64,000 nucleotides of DNA from Shewanella aestuarii (GCF_011765625.1 NZ_CP050314.1:1-64000), one strand, 5' to 3'; positions 53,485 to 61,354 are shown, counted from the first letter of the stretch. Notes: generated by a model from the sequence alone, not told the origin. A program made the numbers and translations.

Positions 53485-54015
53485 TTGTTTGAAGCAATCA
53501 CAAACAACGGCAAAGAATGGGAAAGTGGCCAGAAATGGTATGCACGCTCATTATGCCAAAAGTTTGTTGTTGAAGGGGTACTCGAAGATGAGTCATTTAA
53601 AGTAACCAAAAAACTAAGCAGCAATGCTCAGGTCAACATGTATGGGGATAACTCTTACAGACATTTATGGATTACTGAAGATGATAATGGCAATACGATA
53701 TTAGCAAGCGCTCATTACCGATCAAATTTACCGGTAAATGATGTGGATGAAAACCAATCGTTTTTAGCTTACTCAATACCAAACCAAGACCGATATTGGG
53801 CTGTAATTGAAGAGCAAGTCAGTGATAAAGATTTAGTCGTTTTATTTAAAAACGCGCAAACCAATGGAAATTGGGTTGCATATCAATATCACGGATATCC
53901 TGTTTCAAGTCCAGCCGGCAAAACAAAGCGCAGTAATTTGGTCTATAGCAAAGTCAATAAAGGCTACAGTGCTATCGGTTCAACACTACGCGGCGATTTA
54001 ACCTCGTTATATTAA
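53485..54015 (+). CDS. hypothetical protein, possible cobS extension
   Basis: 176 aa from TTG 53485 (AAGG upstream), but the frame is open back into cobS, giving VLTPSASVDLSNIPQGTLFEA. Beta-rich soluble domain, not recognised. It is the only gene between two leader-bearing genes without its own leader, so it is made either by frameshift fusion to CobS or by coupling. Confidence 0.6.
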   Translation: MFEAITNNGKEWESGQKWYARSLCQKFVVEGVLEDESFKVTKKLSSNAQVNMYGDNSYRHLWITEDDNGNTILASAHYRSNLPVNDVDENQSFLAYSIPNQDRYWAVIEEQVSDKDLVVLFKNAQTNGNWVAYQYHGYPVSSPAGKTKRSNLVYSKVNKGYSAIGSTLRGDLTSLY

Positions 54016-54030
54016 ACATAAATAAACCAA

Positions 54031-54099
54031 CCCATAAGGGCGTACAAACTTCCTTTTGGGGTTAGTGCGCTCTTTTTTTTTGTTCTTGGAGGACAAATT
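54031..54099 (+). promoter_or_regulatory. switch-type RNA leader 8 (DUF3150)
   Basis: Hairpin CCCATAAGG/CCTTTTGGG. GGGCGTAC (54038-54045) pairs with GTGCGCTC (54065-54072), and this stem is followed by nine Ts, so here it could act as an intrinsic terminator. The ribosome site is held by a local hairpin TTTGTTC/GGACAAA (54079-54097). Confidence 0.7.
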
Positions 54100-55524
54100 A
54101 TGAACGCACTAACTAAAACTAACTCAACAACTATCAATTCAGCTGATTTATGCTCACGCCTTGAACAACTTGAACAGGGTGTTTGTGTGGTAAATATCGT
54201 ATCTAGCGGAGCTTGCGGAGAGAAATGTTTACCAAAAGTCAAAGTTGAGCTTGATGGTCAACTGCAAGATTCAGATAGCATTAAAGGCTCAAAAATTCGC
54301 TGGTTCCCAAAAGAGCCATTGAATTTCGTTAATAAGAGTAAGCAACAAATCGCAAGAGTATTGAACGCTTATGGTGTTCGATGGGGAGATATGACAATCG
54401 TGCCATTGGCTCGTTTAGACGATCTTCAGTCAGAAATCGAGGCTATTCAAATTGAATGGCAACGTAATCTGGATGATATGTTGTTGAACTACGACTCACT
54501 TATTTACGACTGGATAATGCAAAACCAGGATGTAGCAGACATCATGCGCCGCTACACAATGGATAAAAATGAATTTGGTGGCAGATTCAAATTGAAGATG
54601 TTACCGCCAGTTGCTTTCAAACCTTTGATTGATGAAGGTGATGAAGAAGCGGGTGAAGAGCTTGCTAACTCAATGCTTGATAATCTTTATGAAGAAGTCG
54701 CAAAGATGGCCGGTGATGTATATGACCGCTCATTTTTCATTAAAGATGCTAATGGCCACAAAATTCCTCGCACTAAGGCAAATAGACGTATCAAAGATGC
54801 GTTTAAGACCTTAATCGGGAAATTAAATGGCTTATCGTTTCTAGATAGTAATATCGAAAAAGTGATAGCAGAAACAAATCGTGTACTTGATTCCATGCCA
54901 AAAGAGGGATGGATTGAGAATAATGATTTGGCTGCATTAGCGCGTTGGACTTTAGTGTTATCAAGCGTGGATAGCCTCAAGGCTCATATAGACGACAATG
55001 TTGTTGAATATGAGGAAGAGGTTATTGTTGATGACTTTGGTGTATTGGGTGAAGTAATTAGTAATAATTTAGATGAAGATCTAAATCCTAATCAACCAAC
55101 TCAAGTCGCTCAGTTATCAGATGAAATATCAGATACCGGCTTTGACAATGAATTTGACGAACAACAGTCTGAAGATAATTCAGTTGTTGATGTTGAAGAA
55201 GTTGACGCTGAAATATCAGATACCAGCTTTGACAATGAATTTGACGAACAACAGTCTGAAGATAATTCAGTTGTTGATGTTGAAGAAGTTGACGCTGAAA
55301 TATCAGATACCGGCTTTGACAATGAATTTGACGACCAACAGCCTGAAGATAATTCAGTTGTTGATGTTGAAGAAGTTGAAGAAGAAGTCGAAGTATCAGA
55401 AGTAGAAGAGCCGAGCGCATGCATGGTTGACGACACTGACTTTATCGATTTTGACCAAACTGAACATTATTCAGAGGTCGAAGATGAAGTTGTCGAAGAT
55501 GATGATTTTGGCTTTGGATTCTAA
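54100..55524 (+). CDS. DUF3150-type protein with acidic repeats
   Basis: 474 aa. The N-terminal 310 residues match the DUF3150 proteins that accompany cobS and VWA genes on SXT-like elements (CGEKCLPKVKVELDGQLQ...IRWFPKEPLNF). The C-terminal 150 residues are strongly acidic with three 29-aa repeats and end in DDDFGFGF. Likely partner of the CobS ATPase; biochemical role unknown. Confidence 0.75.
   Translation: MNALTKTNSTTINSADLCSRLEQLEQGVCVVNIVSSGACGEKCLPKVKVELDGQLQDSDSIKGSKIRWFPKEPLNFVNKSKQQIARVLNAYGVRWGDMTIVPLARLDDLQSEIEAIQIEWQRNLDDMLLNYDSLIYDWIMQNQDVADIMRRYTMDKNEFGGRFKLKMLPPVAFKPLIDEGDEEAGEELANSMLDNLYEEVAKMAGDVYDRSFFIKDANGHKIPRTKANRRIKDAFKTLIGKLNGLSFLDSNIEKVIAETNRVLDSMPKEGWIENNDLAALARWTLVLSSVDSLKAHIDDNVVEYEEEVIVDDFGVLGEVISNNLDEDLNPNQPTQVAQLSDEISDTGFDNEFDEQQSEDNSVVDVEEVDAEISDTSFDNEFDEQQSEDNSVVDVEEVDAEISDTGFDNEFDDQQPEDNSVVDVEEVEEEVEVSEVEEPSACMVDDTDFIDFDQTEHYSEVEDEVVEDDDFGFGF
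55123..55383 (+). repeat. 87-bp tandem repeat in DUF3150 gene
   Basis: Three copies encoding units that begin EISDT(G/S)FDNEFD and contain EDNSVVDVEEV. The copies differ at only a few bases, so recent expansion. Confidence 0.88.
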
Positions 55525-55592
55525 CCCCATAGGGCGTACACACTCCCTATGGGAACTGTGTGCGCCTTCAATTACGTTCTTGGAGGACGCAC
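55525..55592 (+). promoter_or_regulatory. switch-type RNA leader 9 (VWA)
   Basis: Perfect hairpin CCCATAGGG/CCCTATGGG. Loop GGCGTACACA (55533-55542) pairs over 10 bases (one G-U) with TGTGTGCGCC (55557-55566). TGTGCG..CC can pair with GGACGCACA (55585-55593), which includes the A of ATG. Confidence 0.82.
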
Positions 55593-57581
55593 ATGGCTAC
55601 ACAACAACAATTACTTAGAAAGTTTAAAAATATATCTAGAGTATTAACTCGTTGCGCTAACATGAAAATCACTTTTAGTGGCAATACGGCTTGGCATGAC
55701 GATGGCGCTATAAATCTACCTTTGGGAGATTTTAGTGACGATGATTTTGTCACGATGAGTATTGGCTATTGTGACCATGAATTAGGTCATGAAAACTACA
55801 CAAAAGGCGAATTTTATGAAAGAGCATTTAAGGAGTCTTCTTTTTTAAAGGGCTTGCTAAATTCCTTAGATGACGCACATCAAGAAGCACGTTTGATGGA
55901 TGACTTTAAGGGATGTAAAAACTCTTTACGTAAATTAGTCGTTTTATGTAAAGACAAAGGTATATTTGTAAAACCAAGCATCGAGCACAGCGAAGCACTC
56001 ATTTTGAAAGCATGGGTGTTATACGGTGCGAGATTATCCAATGATCAACCACTTGATGAGTATTACCGAATTGCTGATGCACTGTTGCAGCAAAAGTTTG
56101 GTAATGATTTTTATCAAGCAATACACAAAATATTTAATCCAACTGTGATGCGAAGTATTAATAACACTGAAAAGTGTTATGACACCGCAAAGCAGATATA
56201 CGATTTATTTATGGCGTGGGTTGATGAACAAGAAAGTGATGACGATTCTGACGATGCCGATGGCTCTGAAGATAGCGATGATACTCAAAGCGACTCAAAT
56301 GATGCCGATGGCTCTGAAGATAGCGATGATACTCAAAGCGACTCAAATGATGCCGATGGCTCTGAAGATAGCGATGATACTCAAAGCGACTCAGACGATG
56401 CCGATGGCTCTGAAGATAGCGATGATACTCAAAGCGACTCAAATGATGCCGATGGCTCTGAAGATAGCGATGATACTCAAAGCGACTCAAATGATGCCGA
56501 TGGCTCTGAAGATAGCGATGATACTCAAAGCAACTCAGACGATGCCGATGGCTCTGAAGATAGCGATGATACTCAAAGCGACTCAAATGATGCTGATGGC
56601 TCAGAAGATAGCGATGACTCAACAACCAATGACACAACACCCTCTGATAGTAATGAGCAATCAAAAGGTGCTAGCGATTCGTCAATGCAACCAGTTGGTA
56701 AAAAATCAGAAATTCTTGATTCACTAGATGATGACAGTTTTGATTTTCATGCTCAATTACGCGAACAAATTGCTGAAATGGCAAAAGACTATAACGAGTC
56801 TTTTATCGAGCCTTTGAAGGCAATCGGTCGTAATCCTGTATCAATCGATGAATACGGTTTTTGCAACGTAGGTGACACACACAGATTAGTTTCAAGTTTG
56901 AAAAATCCGCTCAAGCGAATTTTTCATGATGAAAATTACTGTAAAAAGTCGCTCGATAAAAAAGGGGCTACGATCAGTTCGAGTCGATTATCAACTGTGG
57001 TTACAGGCAATAAACGCATATTTGAAAGAGAGTCAATTGGACGCTCACCGAATGCGGCTATTAGCCTGCTAGTTGATAAATCAGGTTCTATGTGCAACTC
57101 AGATATGCGTATGGCTAACAGCGTTAGCTATGCAATGAGTTTAGCGCTTGACGGTATCAAAGGTGTAAAAAATATGGTGGGTTATTATCCATCGTATGAA
57201 GTTGATGAGGATGGAAGGTATATCAATAATCCAAACTTAGAAATTGTTAAAACTTTCGATAAAAAACCTAAATCAGCTGATTTTAATATCTCTGGTTCAG
57301 GTGGCACACCCACAGCTGCGGCCGTAATGACTGCGACATCTTATCTCGTTAATCGGAGTGAACCTAGAAAATTACTTTTTGTAATTACCGATGGTGAACC
57401 CGATAACATCGAAGAATTAAGAATAGCAATACAAGAGGCAAACGCTGTTGGTGTAAAAGTTTTTGGGATAGGCATTTGTCACCAAGTACATGGGTTTGAA
57501 GATGCAGATTTTGAGGTAATTCAAACTGAGCATGACTTAGTAGAAGCACTCACCAAAGGCTTAAAACACGCTTTTAAATAA
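55593..57581 (+). CDS. CobT-like VWA-domain protein
   Basis: 662 aa from ATG 55593. N-terminal metallopeptidase-like region (GYCDHELGHENYTKGEFYER, LDDAHQEARLMDDF), a long Asp/Ser-rich linker of 16-aa repeats (about 220-345), and a C-terminal VWA domain with MIDAS VDKSGSM, a Thr in GGTPTAAA and VITDGEPDN. Works with MoxR-type ATPases such as CobS; the chelatase CobT has the same acidic linker-VWA plan. Client unknown. Confidence 0.83.
   Translation: MATQQQLLRKFKNISRVLTRCANMKITFSGNTAWHDDGAINLPLGDFSDDDFVTMSIGYCDHELGHENYTKGEFYERAFKESSFLKGLLNSLDDAHQEARLMDDFKGCKNSLRKLVVLCKDKGIFVKPSIEHSEALILKAWVLYGARLSNDQPLDEYYRIADALLQQKFGNDFYQAIHKIFNPTVMRSINNTEKCYDTAKQIYDLFMAWVDEQESDDDSDDADGSEDSDDTQSDSNDADGSEDSDDTQSDSNDADGSEDSDDTQSDSDDADGSEDSDDTQSDSNDADGSEDSDDTQSDSNDADGSEDSDDTQSNSDDADGSEDSDDTQSDSNDADGSEDSDDSTTNDTTPSDSNEQSKGASDSSMQPVGKKSEILDSLDDDSFDFHAQLREQIAEMAKDYNESFIEPLKAIGRNPVSIDEYGFCNVGDTHRLVSSLKNPLKRIFHDENYCKKSLDKKGATISSSRLSTVVTGNKRIFERESIGRSPNAAISLLVDKSGSMCNSDMRMANSVSYAMSLALDGIKGVKNMVGYYPSYEVDEDGRYINNPNLEIVKTFDKKPKSADFNISGSGGTPTAAAVMTATSYLVNRSEPRKLLFVITDGEPDNIEELRIAIQEANAVGVKVFGIGICHQVHGFEDADFEVIQTEHDLVEALTKGLKHAFK
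56253..56620 (+). repeat. 48-bp tandem repeat in VWA gene
   Basis: Seven full copies and one partial copy of a unit encoding DADGSEDSDDTQSDSN. Near-identical at DNA level. It forms the acidic linker between the N-terminal and VWA domains. Confidence 0.9.
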
Positions 57582-57596
57582 GCAAAAATTACTTAA

Positions 57597-57657
57597 CCCA
57601 AGGGGTACACAAATCCCTTGGGGATTAGTGTGCTCCAAACGTCCTGGAGGGCACACT
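57597..57657 (+). promoter_or_regulatory. switch-type RNA leader 10
   Basis: Perfect hairpin CCCAAGGG/CCCTTGGG. Loop region 57602-57614 pairs with ATTAGTGTGCTCC (57624-57636) with one mismatch and two G-U. TAGTGTGC (57626-57633) pairs perfectly with GCACACTA (57651-57658), which includes the A of ATG. Confidence 0.82.
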
Positions 57658-57777
57658 ATGAATAATACAATCACAGAAATTAGAGCGAGTGGAATGGTCA
57701 CCGTTTACGAAATTCGTAACGGTATCAAGGTACTTATTGGGGCTTCATGGAAATGGGGACCTCTTCTAACACGGTAA
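57658..57777 (+). CDS. 39-aa small protein
   Basis: Starts MNNTITEIRASGMVTVYEIR, ends WKWGPLLTR. Not recognised. Strongly supported as a real gene by its complete leader and GGAGG spacing. Confidence 0.6.
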   Translation: MNNTITEIRASGMVTVYEIRNGIKVLIGASWKWGPLLTR

Positions 57778-57785
57778 AACAAATC

Positions 57786-57810
57786 AGGTGCTTCATTGAG
57801 GCACCTTTTA
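57786..57810 (+). terminator. possible weak terminator
   Basis: AGGTGC/GCACCT stem with a 9-base loop, followed by TTTTA, after the 39-aa gene. Confidence 0.5.
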
Positions 57811-57816
57811 CCCACG

Positions 57817-57873
57817 ACTCGCGGAAACCACCAAAGTTTCTTTTAGCGAGGGGATTTTGGGGTTTTCGTGAGT
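57817..57873 (+). promoter_or_regulatory. hairpin leader of primase-like gene
   Basis: ACTCGCGGAAACC (57817-57829) pairs with GGTTTTCGTGAGT (57861-57873), 13 bp with two G-U, ending 16 bases before the ATG with AGGAG between. A design different from the CCC...GGG leaders. Confidence 0.6.
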
Positions 57874-57889
57874 TATTAGGAGAAAAATT

Positions 57890-58993
57890 ATGTATCAATC
57901 CACTCAATCTAAGATGAAAAAAGTCAAAACCTTGGTTAGTCAGCGTGGCGGTTGGCGAAATGTTTTCGATCACTTCAGTGGTTTAAAACTCGCTATTGAC
58001 CGTTATCCAGCCCAAACACCTTGTCCAAAATCAGGTCAAGGTAACACTGTGTTTCGTCTCGTCTCTGGATGGGAAGAAACAGGGCAGGCGTTTCATAATC
58101 AAGAAGGTCGCTTAACTGACGGATTGAATGTCATTGCATTTTATTTGAATTGCTCTCTTAAAGAAGCAGCAGATGAAGTATTACGCATTACTGGTGGAGA
58201 CATCAGTACAATCAAGAAACATGAAGTGGCCAAACAAATGAACCAAGAGAAAGTTTTATCATCAAGTTATTGCAGTAATGAAGAAAAAAGCAAGCGATTA
58301 GCAGCTTTGCAAAAAGTATTTGCAGGCGCTATGCCAGCAGATCAATCGCCAATCGCTATGAACTACCTACGCAGTCGAGGTTTAACATTGACCGAAGCAG
58401 AAGTTCAGCGTTTTTCTGACACACTGGGGTTTCATCCGGGACTCAGTTATTACTGTACTGAAGATAAAAAATTCAAAGGTAAATTTCCTGCATTACTTGG
58501 CATATTTAAAGATAAAGATGGCAACAACCTGACTATTCACCGCATATACCTCAAGCCTGATGGCAGTGGTAAGGCTGAAGTTAGCAATCCCAAGAAGATG
58601 ATGAGTCCACCTGATTATGTCGGTGGTGGCGCATTTCGTTTGGGGGAGCCGATAACCTTAGCTGGTGGCGGTAAATATTTAGGAGTAACAGAAGGTATTG
58701 AGACTGCGCTTGCGCTTTTCAATGCCAATCAGTTACCTTGCTGGTCGTTGTACTCTGACACTGTACTAGCTTTGTTTGAGCCAGCATCAGATATAACACA
58801 CGTTGTTATATGGGCTGACAAAGAACCAAGTCAGGCAGGTCTTAATTCTGCCCAAAAGTTGCAGGAAAAACTGAGAAATAAAGGGGTTGTGTGTCAGATA
58901 GCATACCCTGATTTTCTCAACACAGAAAAAGAGGATTGGTTGGATGTTTTTGTAAACTGTCCGACAAATATCCGAGGCTATATTGCCCGGTGA
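57890..58993 (+). CDS. Toprim-domain primase-like protein
   Basis: 367 aa. The N-terminal half resembles the zinc/DUF7146-type primase region (GGWRNVFDHFSG ... CPKSGQGNTVFRL). The C-terminal half has Toprim elements YLGVTEGIETALALF (catalytic Glu) and VVIWADKE (Asp pair replaced by DKE). Matches the accessory primases of plasmids and phages. Probably makes primers for element replication. Confidence 0.75.
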   Translation: MYQSTQSKMKKVKTLVSQRGGWRNVFDHFSGLKLAIDRYPAQTPCPKSGQGNTVFRLVSGWEETGQAFHNQEGRLTDGLNVIAFYLNCSLKEAADEVLRITGGDISTIKKHEVAKQMNQEKVLSSSYCSNEEKSKRLAALQKVFAGAMPADQSPIAMNYLRSRGLTLTEAEVQRFSDTLGFHPGLSYYCTEDKKFKGKFPALLGIFKDKDGNNLTIHRIYLKPDGSGKAEVSNPKKMMSPPDYVGGGAFRLGEPITLAGGGKYLGVTEGIETALALFNANQLPCWSLYSDTVLALFEPASDITHVVIWADKEPSQAGLNSAQKLQEKLRNKGVVCQIAYPDFLNTEKEDWLDVFVNCPTNIRGYIAR

Positions 58994-59029
58994 ATACTCC
59001 GTTACCGGCCCTTAATGGGTCGGTAACTG

Positions 59030-59077
59030 GGTTGTTCATCTCTAAACGCATCATGGTGCGTTTAGGGATGAACAACC
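59030..59077 (+). other. 21-bp near-perfect hairpin
   Basis: 59030-59050 pairs with 59057-59077 over 21 bases with a single G-U and a 6-base loop TCATGG. Another stem, GTTACCG/CGGTAAC (59001-59025), precedes it. Only a modest T content follows, so more than a simple terminator may be involved. Confidence 0.75.
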
Positions 59078-59108
59078 TTATTAACTTTTAATTTAATGGA
59101 GTATCACT

Positions 59109-59288
59109 ATGCAAGTACAAGGTATTTATGATGTAGATTCTCGCATTCTCACTGTAGGGATGGACAAAGCTTTTCGTGTAAGTGAAACATTGGATACATT
59201 AGATGTGGAAGCACGATTGCAAAAACTAACTGAGTGGGCACGAGCTAATTCTTACATCGGAAAAGACAGTATCATAGCTGAAATTTGA
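59109..59288 (+). CDS. 59-aa hypothetical protein
   Basis: Starts MQVQGIYDVDSRILTVGMDK, acidic, soluble. Preceded by TGGAG. Followed by a 12-bp hairpin TTGCAGAGGTTA/TAACCTCTGCAA (59296-59322). Not recognised. Confidence 0.55.
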   Translation: MQVQGIYDVDSRILTVGMDKAFRVSETLDTLDVEARLQKLTEWARANSYIGKDSIIAEI

Positions 59289-59321
59289 CTGTGGATTGCA
59301 GAGGTTAGATTAACCTCTGCA

Positions 59322-59599
59322 ATAAACCTAAATCGATTTAAATTGAGTCGCTTTAGGTTTATTCAGTTCCACCAATCGTTTTTTTTATTCACTTGTCCAC
59401 TGTACCTTTTTTGGTACTCGTTCATTTGTTTAATAAAACGCATGTCAGCTAAACATGGGAAACATTAGCGGTTGCACTATTCACGAATATGCAATGACCG
59501 GTATAACGATATTCAAAGCGAATAATGTTATATGAGAGCGATTAAGCTACTTAACCTACCCAACTGGGAGACTAATTATCCCATTGGGATCAATGTCTT
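59322..59599 (+). repeat. long direct repeat, copy 2
   Basis: 278 bases, about 97% identical to 49764-50040, including the internal stems and the entry into a switch-type leader. Differences: one T in a run, GATATTC for GTAATTC, and bases inside the leader where pairing partners also differ. It introduces the ferredoxin gene group. Confidence 0.8.
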
Positions 59600-59623
59600 C
59601 CTATACTTGTCTGGAGGACATCT
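59559..59623 (+). promoter_or_regulatory. switch-type RNA leader 11 (ferredoxin)
   Basis: Hairpin CCCAACTGGG/CCCATTGGG. Loop GGGAGAC (59566-59572) pairs with GTCTTCC (59595-59601). ATGTCTTCC (59593-59601) pairs over 9 bases with GGAGGACAT (59613-59621), hiding the whole ribosome site. Confidence 0.82.
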
Positions 59624-59839
59624 ATGAATAAATTACACATCAATCAACACATTGAACTCAAAACGCTCACCAATCTGATTAAATTCGATTGCAAAAGCGG
59701 TTTTTGTGGCCAATGTAAATCAAAACTTATAAGCGGCAAAGTAAAACTCATTCAACAACCTATAGCAATTTTGGAAAAGGATGAGATTTTAGCTTGTTGC
59801 TGTGTTTCGGTATCACCCATTGTCATACAACAAATTTAA
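59624..59839 (+). CDS. YfaE-like [2Fe-2S] ferredoxin
   Basis: 71 aa. Ferredoxin cluster ligands CKSGFCGQC (C-x4-C-x2-C) and a fourth Cys in ILACCCVS, the same plan and length as E. coli YfaE (CRSGYCGSC ... ILPCCC), which reduces the cofactor of class Ia ribonucleotide reductase. No reductase gene is in the window, so it may support the host enzyme to raise dNTP supply during transfer (inference). Confidence 0.78.
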   Translation: MNKLHINQHIELKTLTNLIKFDCKSGFCGQCKSKLISGKVKLIQQPIAILEKDEILACCCVSVSPIVIQQI

Positions 59840-59848
59840 GGGATCATT

Positions 59849-60238
59849 ATGCAAAGCATTGTAATAGATAACTTAGTTTTGGTGGCGCTGGTTAAAGCAA
59901 TCGGGAACATTCTCACTGCTGCGGTACCATCTATCACGACCTATATCATCGGAAAAAAGTTGATAGCAAGGGAGAGATTGAAGCGAAAATTGAATGTGGC
60001 TCTAATGGATATTCAATATTTGCTAATGGTCGAAGCCTTACATTGTCGTGAACACATGGAGTACCAAGGGAAGAGTAACAAACGAACAATACGTAACCTT
60101 GTTAACCAAGAAACAAAGTTCATTTGGTCGGGCAAAAACACATTATCTCAAATAGATAAAGCCATGGAAAATGACTTAAACAATATCGTTAAAGATAATA
60201 CCCCCGTAAGACCTTCTCGATACTACTCAAAATACTAA
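59849..60238 (+). CDS. hypothetical protein with N-terminal TM
   Basis: 129 aa. Hydrophobic N-terminus (LVLVALVKAIGNILTAAVPSI), then a basic helical region (KKLIARERLKRKL). It begins 9 bases after the ferredoxin stop without its own switch leader, so co-translated. Not recognised. Confidence 0.55.
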   Translation: MQSIVIDNLVLVALVKAIGNILTAAVPSITTYIIGKKLIARERLKRKLNVALMDIQYLLMVEALHCREHMEYQGKSNKRTIRNLVNQETKFIWSGKNTLSQIDKAMENDLNNIVKDNTPVRPSRYYSKY

Positions 60239-60254
60239 TTTTTAATCAATTTTA

Positions 60255-60314
60255 CCCATAAGGGCACTTACCCCTTACGGGATTTGTGTCCTTTAAATTT
60301 TGGAGAGACACAAC
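60255..60314 (+). promoter_or_regulatory. switch-type RNA leader 12
   Basis: Hairpin CCCATAAGG/CCTTACGGG. Loop GGGCAC pairs with GTGTCC (one G-U). TTGTGTC pairs perfectly with GACACAA next to ATG 60315. Nearly the same as leader 13. Confidence 0.74.
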
Positions 60315-60680
60315 ATGACTACACTAATTGAACTCAAACCACTTAAAGAACAAAGCTTAGATGCTCAGTTGATGCAATTGACTGGTGATGGATTTGGTTA
60401 TTCTTCTTTTCATAATGAAGGAGATACAACTAAATTAACCCCTTCAGGGATTCTTGTTCATAAAAAAAGCGGTATGCGTTTTAAGGTGCCTTTACCCATT
60501 TTTACGCTTGCAGAGTATAACCAACAGGCTCAAAAGGATGTTTGGGATACAGAGCGAACAGATTGGAAAGATTGGCCAAAGATACGACATCAATTCATAG
60601 GAAAGCGTACTTTTCTCGGTAACGAGAATGGGGCGACAGTTCTGTTTATTGAAGATCAACATTTTGTTATAGAAAACTAA
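60315..60680 (+). CDS. hypothetical protein
   Basis: 121 aa from ATG 60315. Soluble, Trp-rich patch (DVWDTERTDWKDWPK). Not recognised. Confidence 0.6.
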   Translation: MTTLIELKPLKEQSLDAQLMQLTGDGFGYSSFHNEGDTTKLTPSGILVHKKSGMRFKVPLPIFTLAEYNQQAQKDVWDTERTDWKDWPKIRHQFIGKRTFLGNENGATVLFIEDQHFVIEN

Positions 60681-60739
60681 CCCATAAGGGCACTTAACCC
60701 TTACGGGATTTGTGTCCTTTAATTTTGGAGAGACACACT
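60681..60739 (+). promoter_or_regulatory. switch-type RNA leader 13
   Basis: Almost identical to leader 12 (CCCATAAGG hairpin, GGGCAC loop, TGTGTC/GACACA closing the ribosome site before ATG 60740). Confidence 0.74.
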
Positions 60740-61288
60740 ATGTTAAACGCAACAGAAATCATCAAAAAAATGACTGAAATTTCAAACAGCTTTGATATGC
60801 CAAAAGCATATAAAGAAGATTTGAATATCGATTTTTCACTCATCAAGCAAGCTGAAACTCAATCAAACTCAACTGAATATGTCTGGATATTACGGGAAAA
60901 CGGAACCTGCCTAATACCCTTGTATTGTGGCGCTAATCCGGTCCACGTATCCGCTTGGGAAAGTAGTGACTACCACTATTTTCATATCGCGGGTGCAAAT
61001 GTAAATCAGATAAATTTTAAGTTCGCCTTATCTTTGGCAAATGAGTTTCCATTTAATCCAACAAAGGTGACTTCTATGTCGCAATTGATGGCTGATATGG
61101 ATCGCTTATTGTCGGGTTCAATTGTCCAATCGTCAGCATTTGAAGTAGTTCATTTAACCACTTCACTCAGTTCTTGGAGTGATTGGCAAAAATGGTTTGC
61201 ATCAACTAAAAACACGATGATGGCAGAATTTATGATAAAGGCAATTAAGCAACACAAGTTGCTGATTGACATCAAGCTAGCTGCTTAA
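60740..61288 (+). CDS. hypothetical protein
   Basis: 182 aa. Soluble; contains HYFHIAGANVNQINF and DWQKWFASTKN. Not recognised. Start fixed by the leader. Confidence 0.6.
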   Translation: MLNATEIIKKMTEISNSFDMPKAYKEDLNIDFSLIKQAETQSNSTEYVWILRENGTCLIPLYCGANPVHVSAWESSDYHYFHIAGANVNQINFKFALSLANEFPFNPTKVTSMSQLMADMDRLLSGSIVQSSAFEVVHLTTSLSSWSDWQKWFASTKNTMMAEFMIKAIKQHKLLIDIKLAA

Positions 61289-61289
61289 A

Positions 61290-61354
61290 CCCCATAAGGG
61301 CGTAACTTCCCTATGGGGATGATTGCGCCTGCAATTTCGTCTTGGAGGACAATC
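61290..61354 (+). promoter_or_regulatory. switch-type RNA leader 14
   Basis: Hairpin CCCCATAAGGG/CCCTATGGGG. Loop GGCGTAA pairs with TTGCGCC. ATGATTG pairs with CAATCAT, which contains AT of the start codon at 61355. Confidence 0.78.

Noticed and set aside
55088..55436. Antisense open frames across the DUF3150 acidic repeat
   Set aside because: Low-complexity Ser/Thr or Leu/Gln products mirroring the repeat; no ribosome sites.
56209..56664. Long open frames on the opposite strand and other frames across the VWA repeats
   Set aside because: They arise from the 48-base repeat having no stop in several frames; compositions (His/Tyr/Arg- or Met/Ile-rich) are not protein-like.
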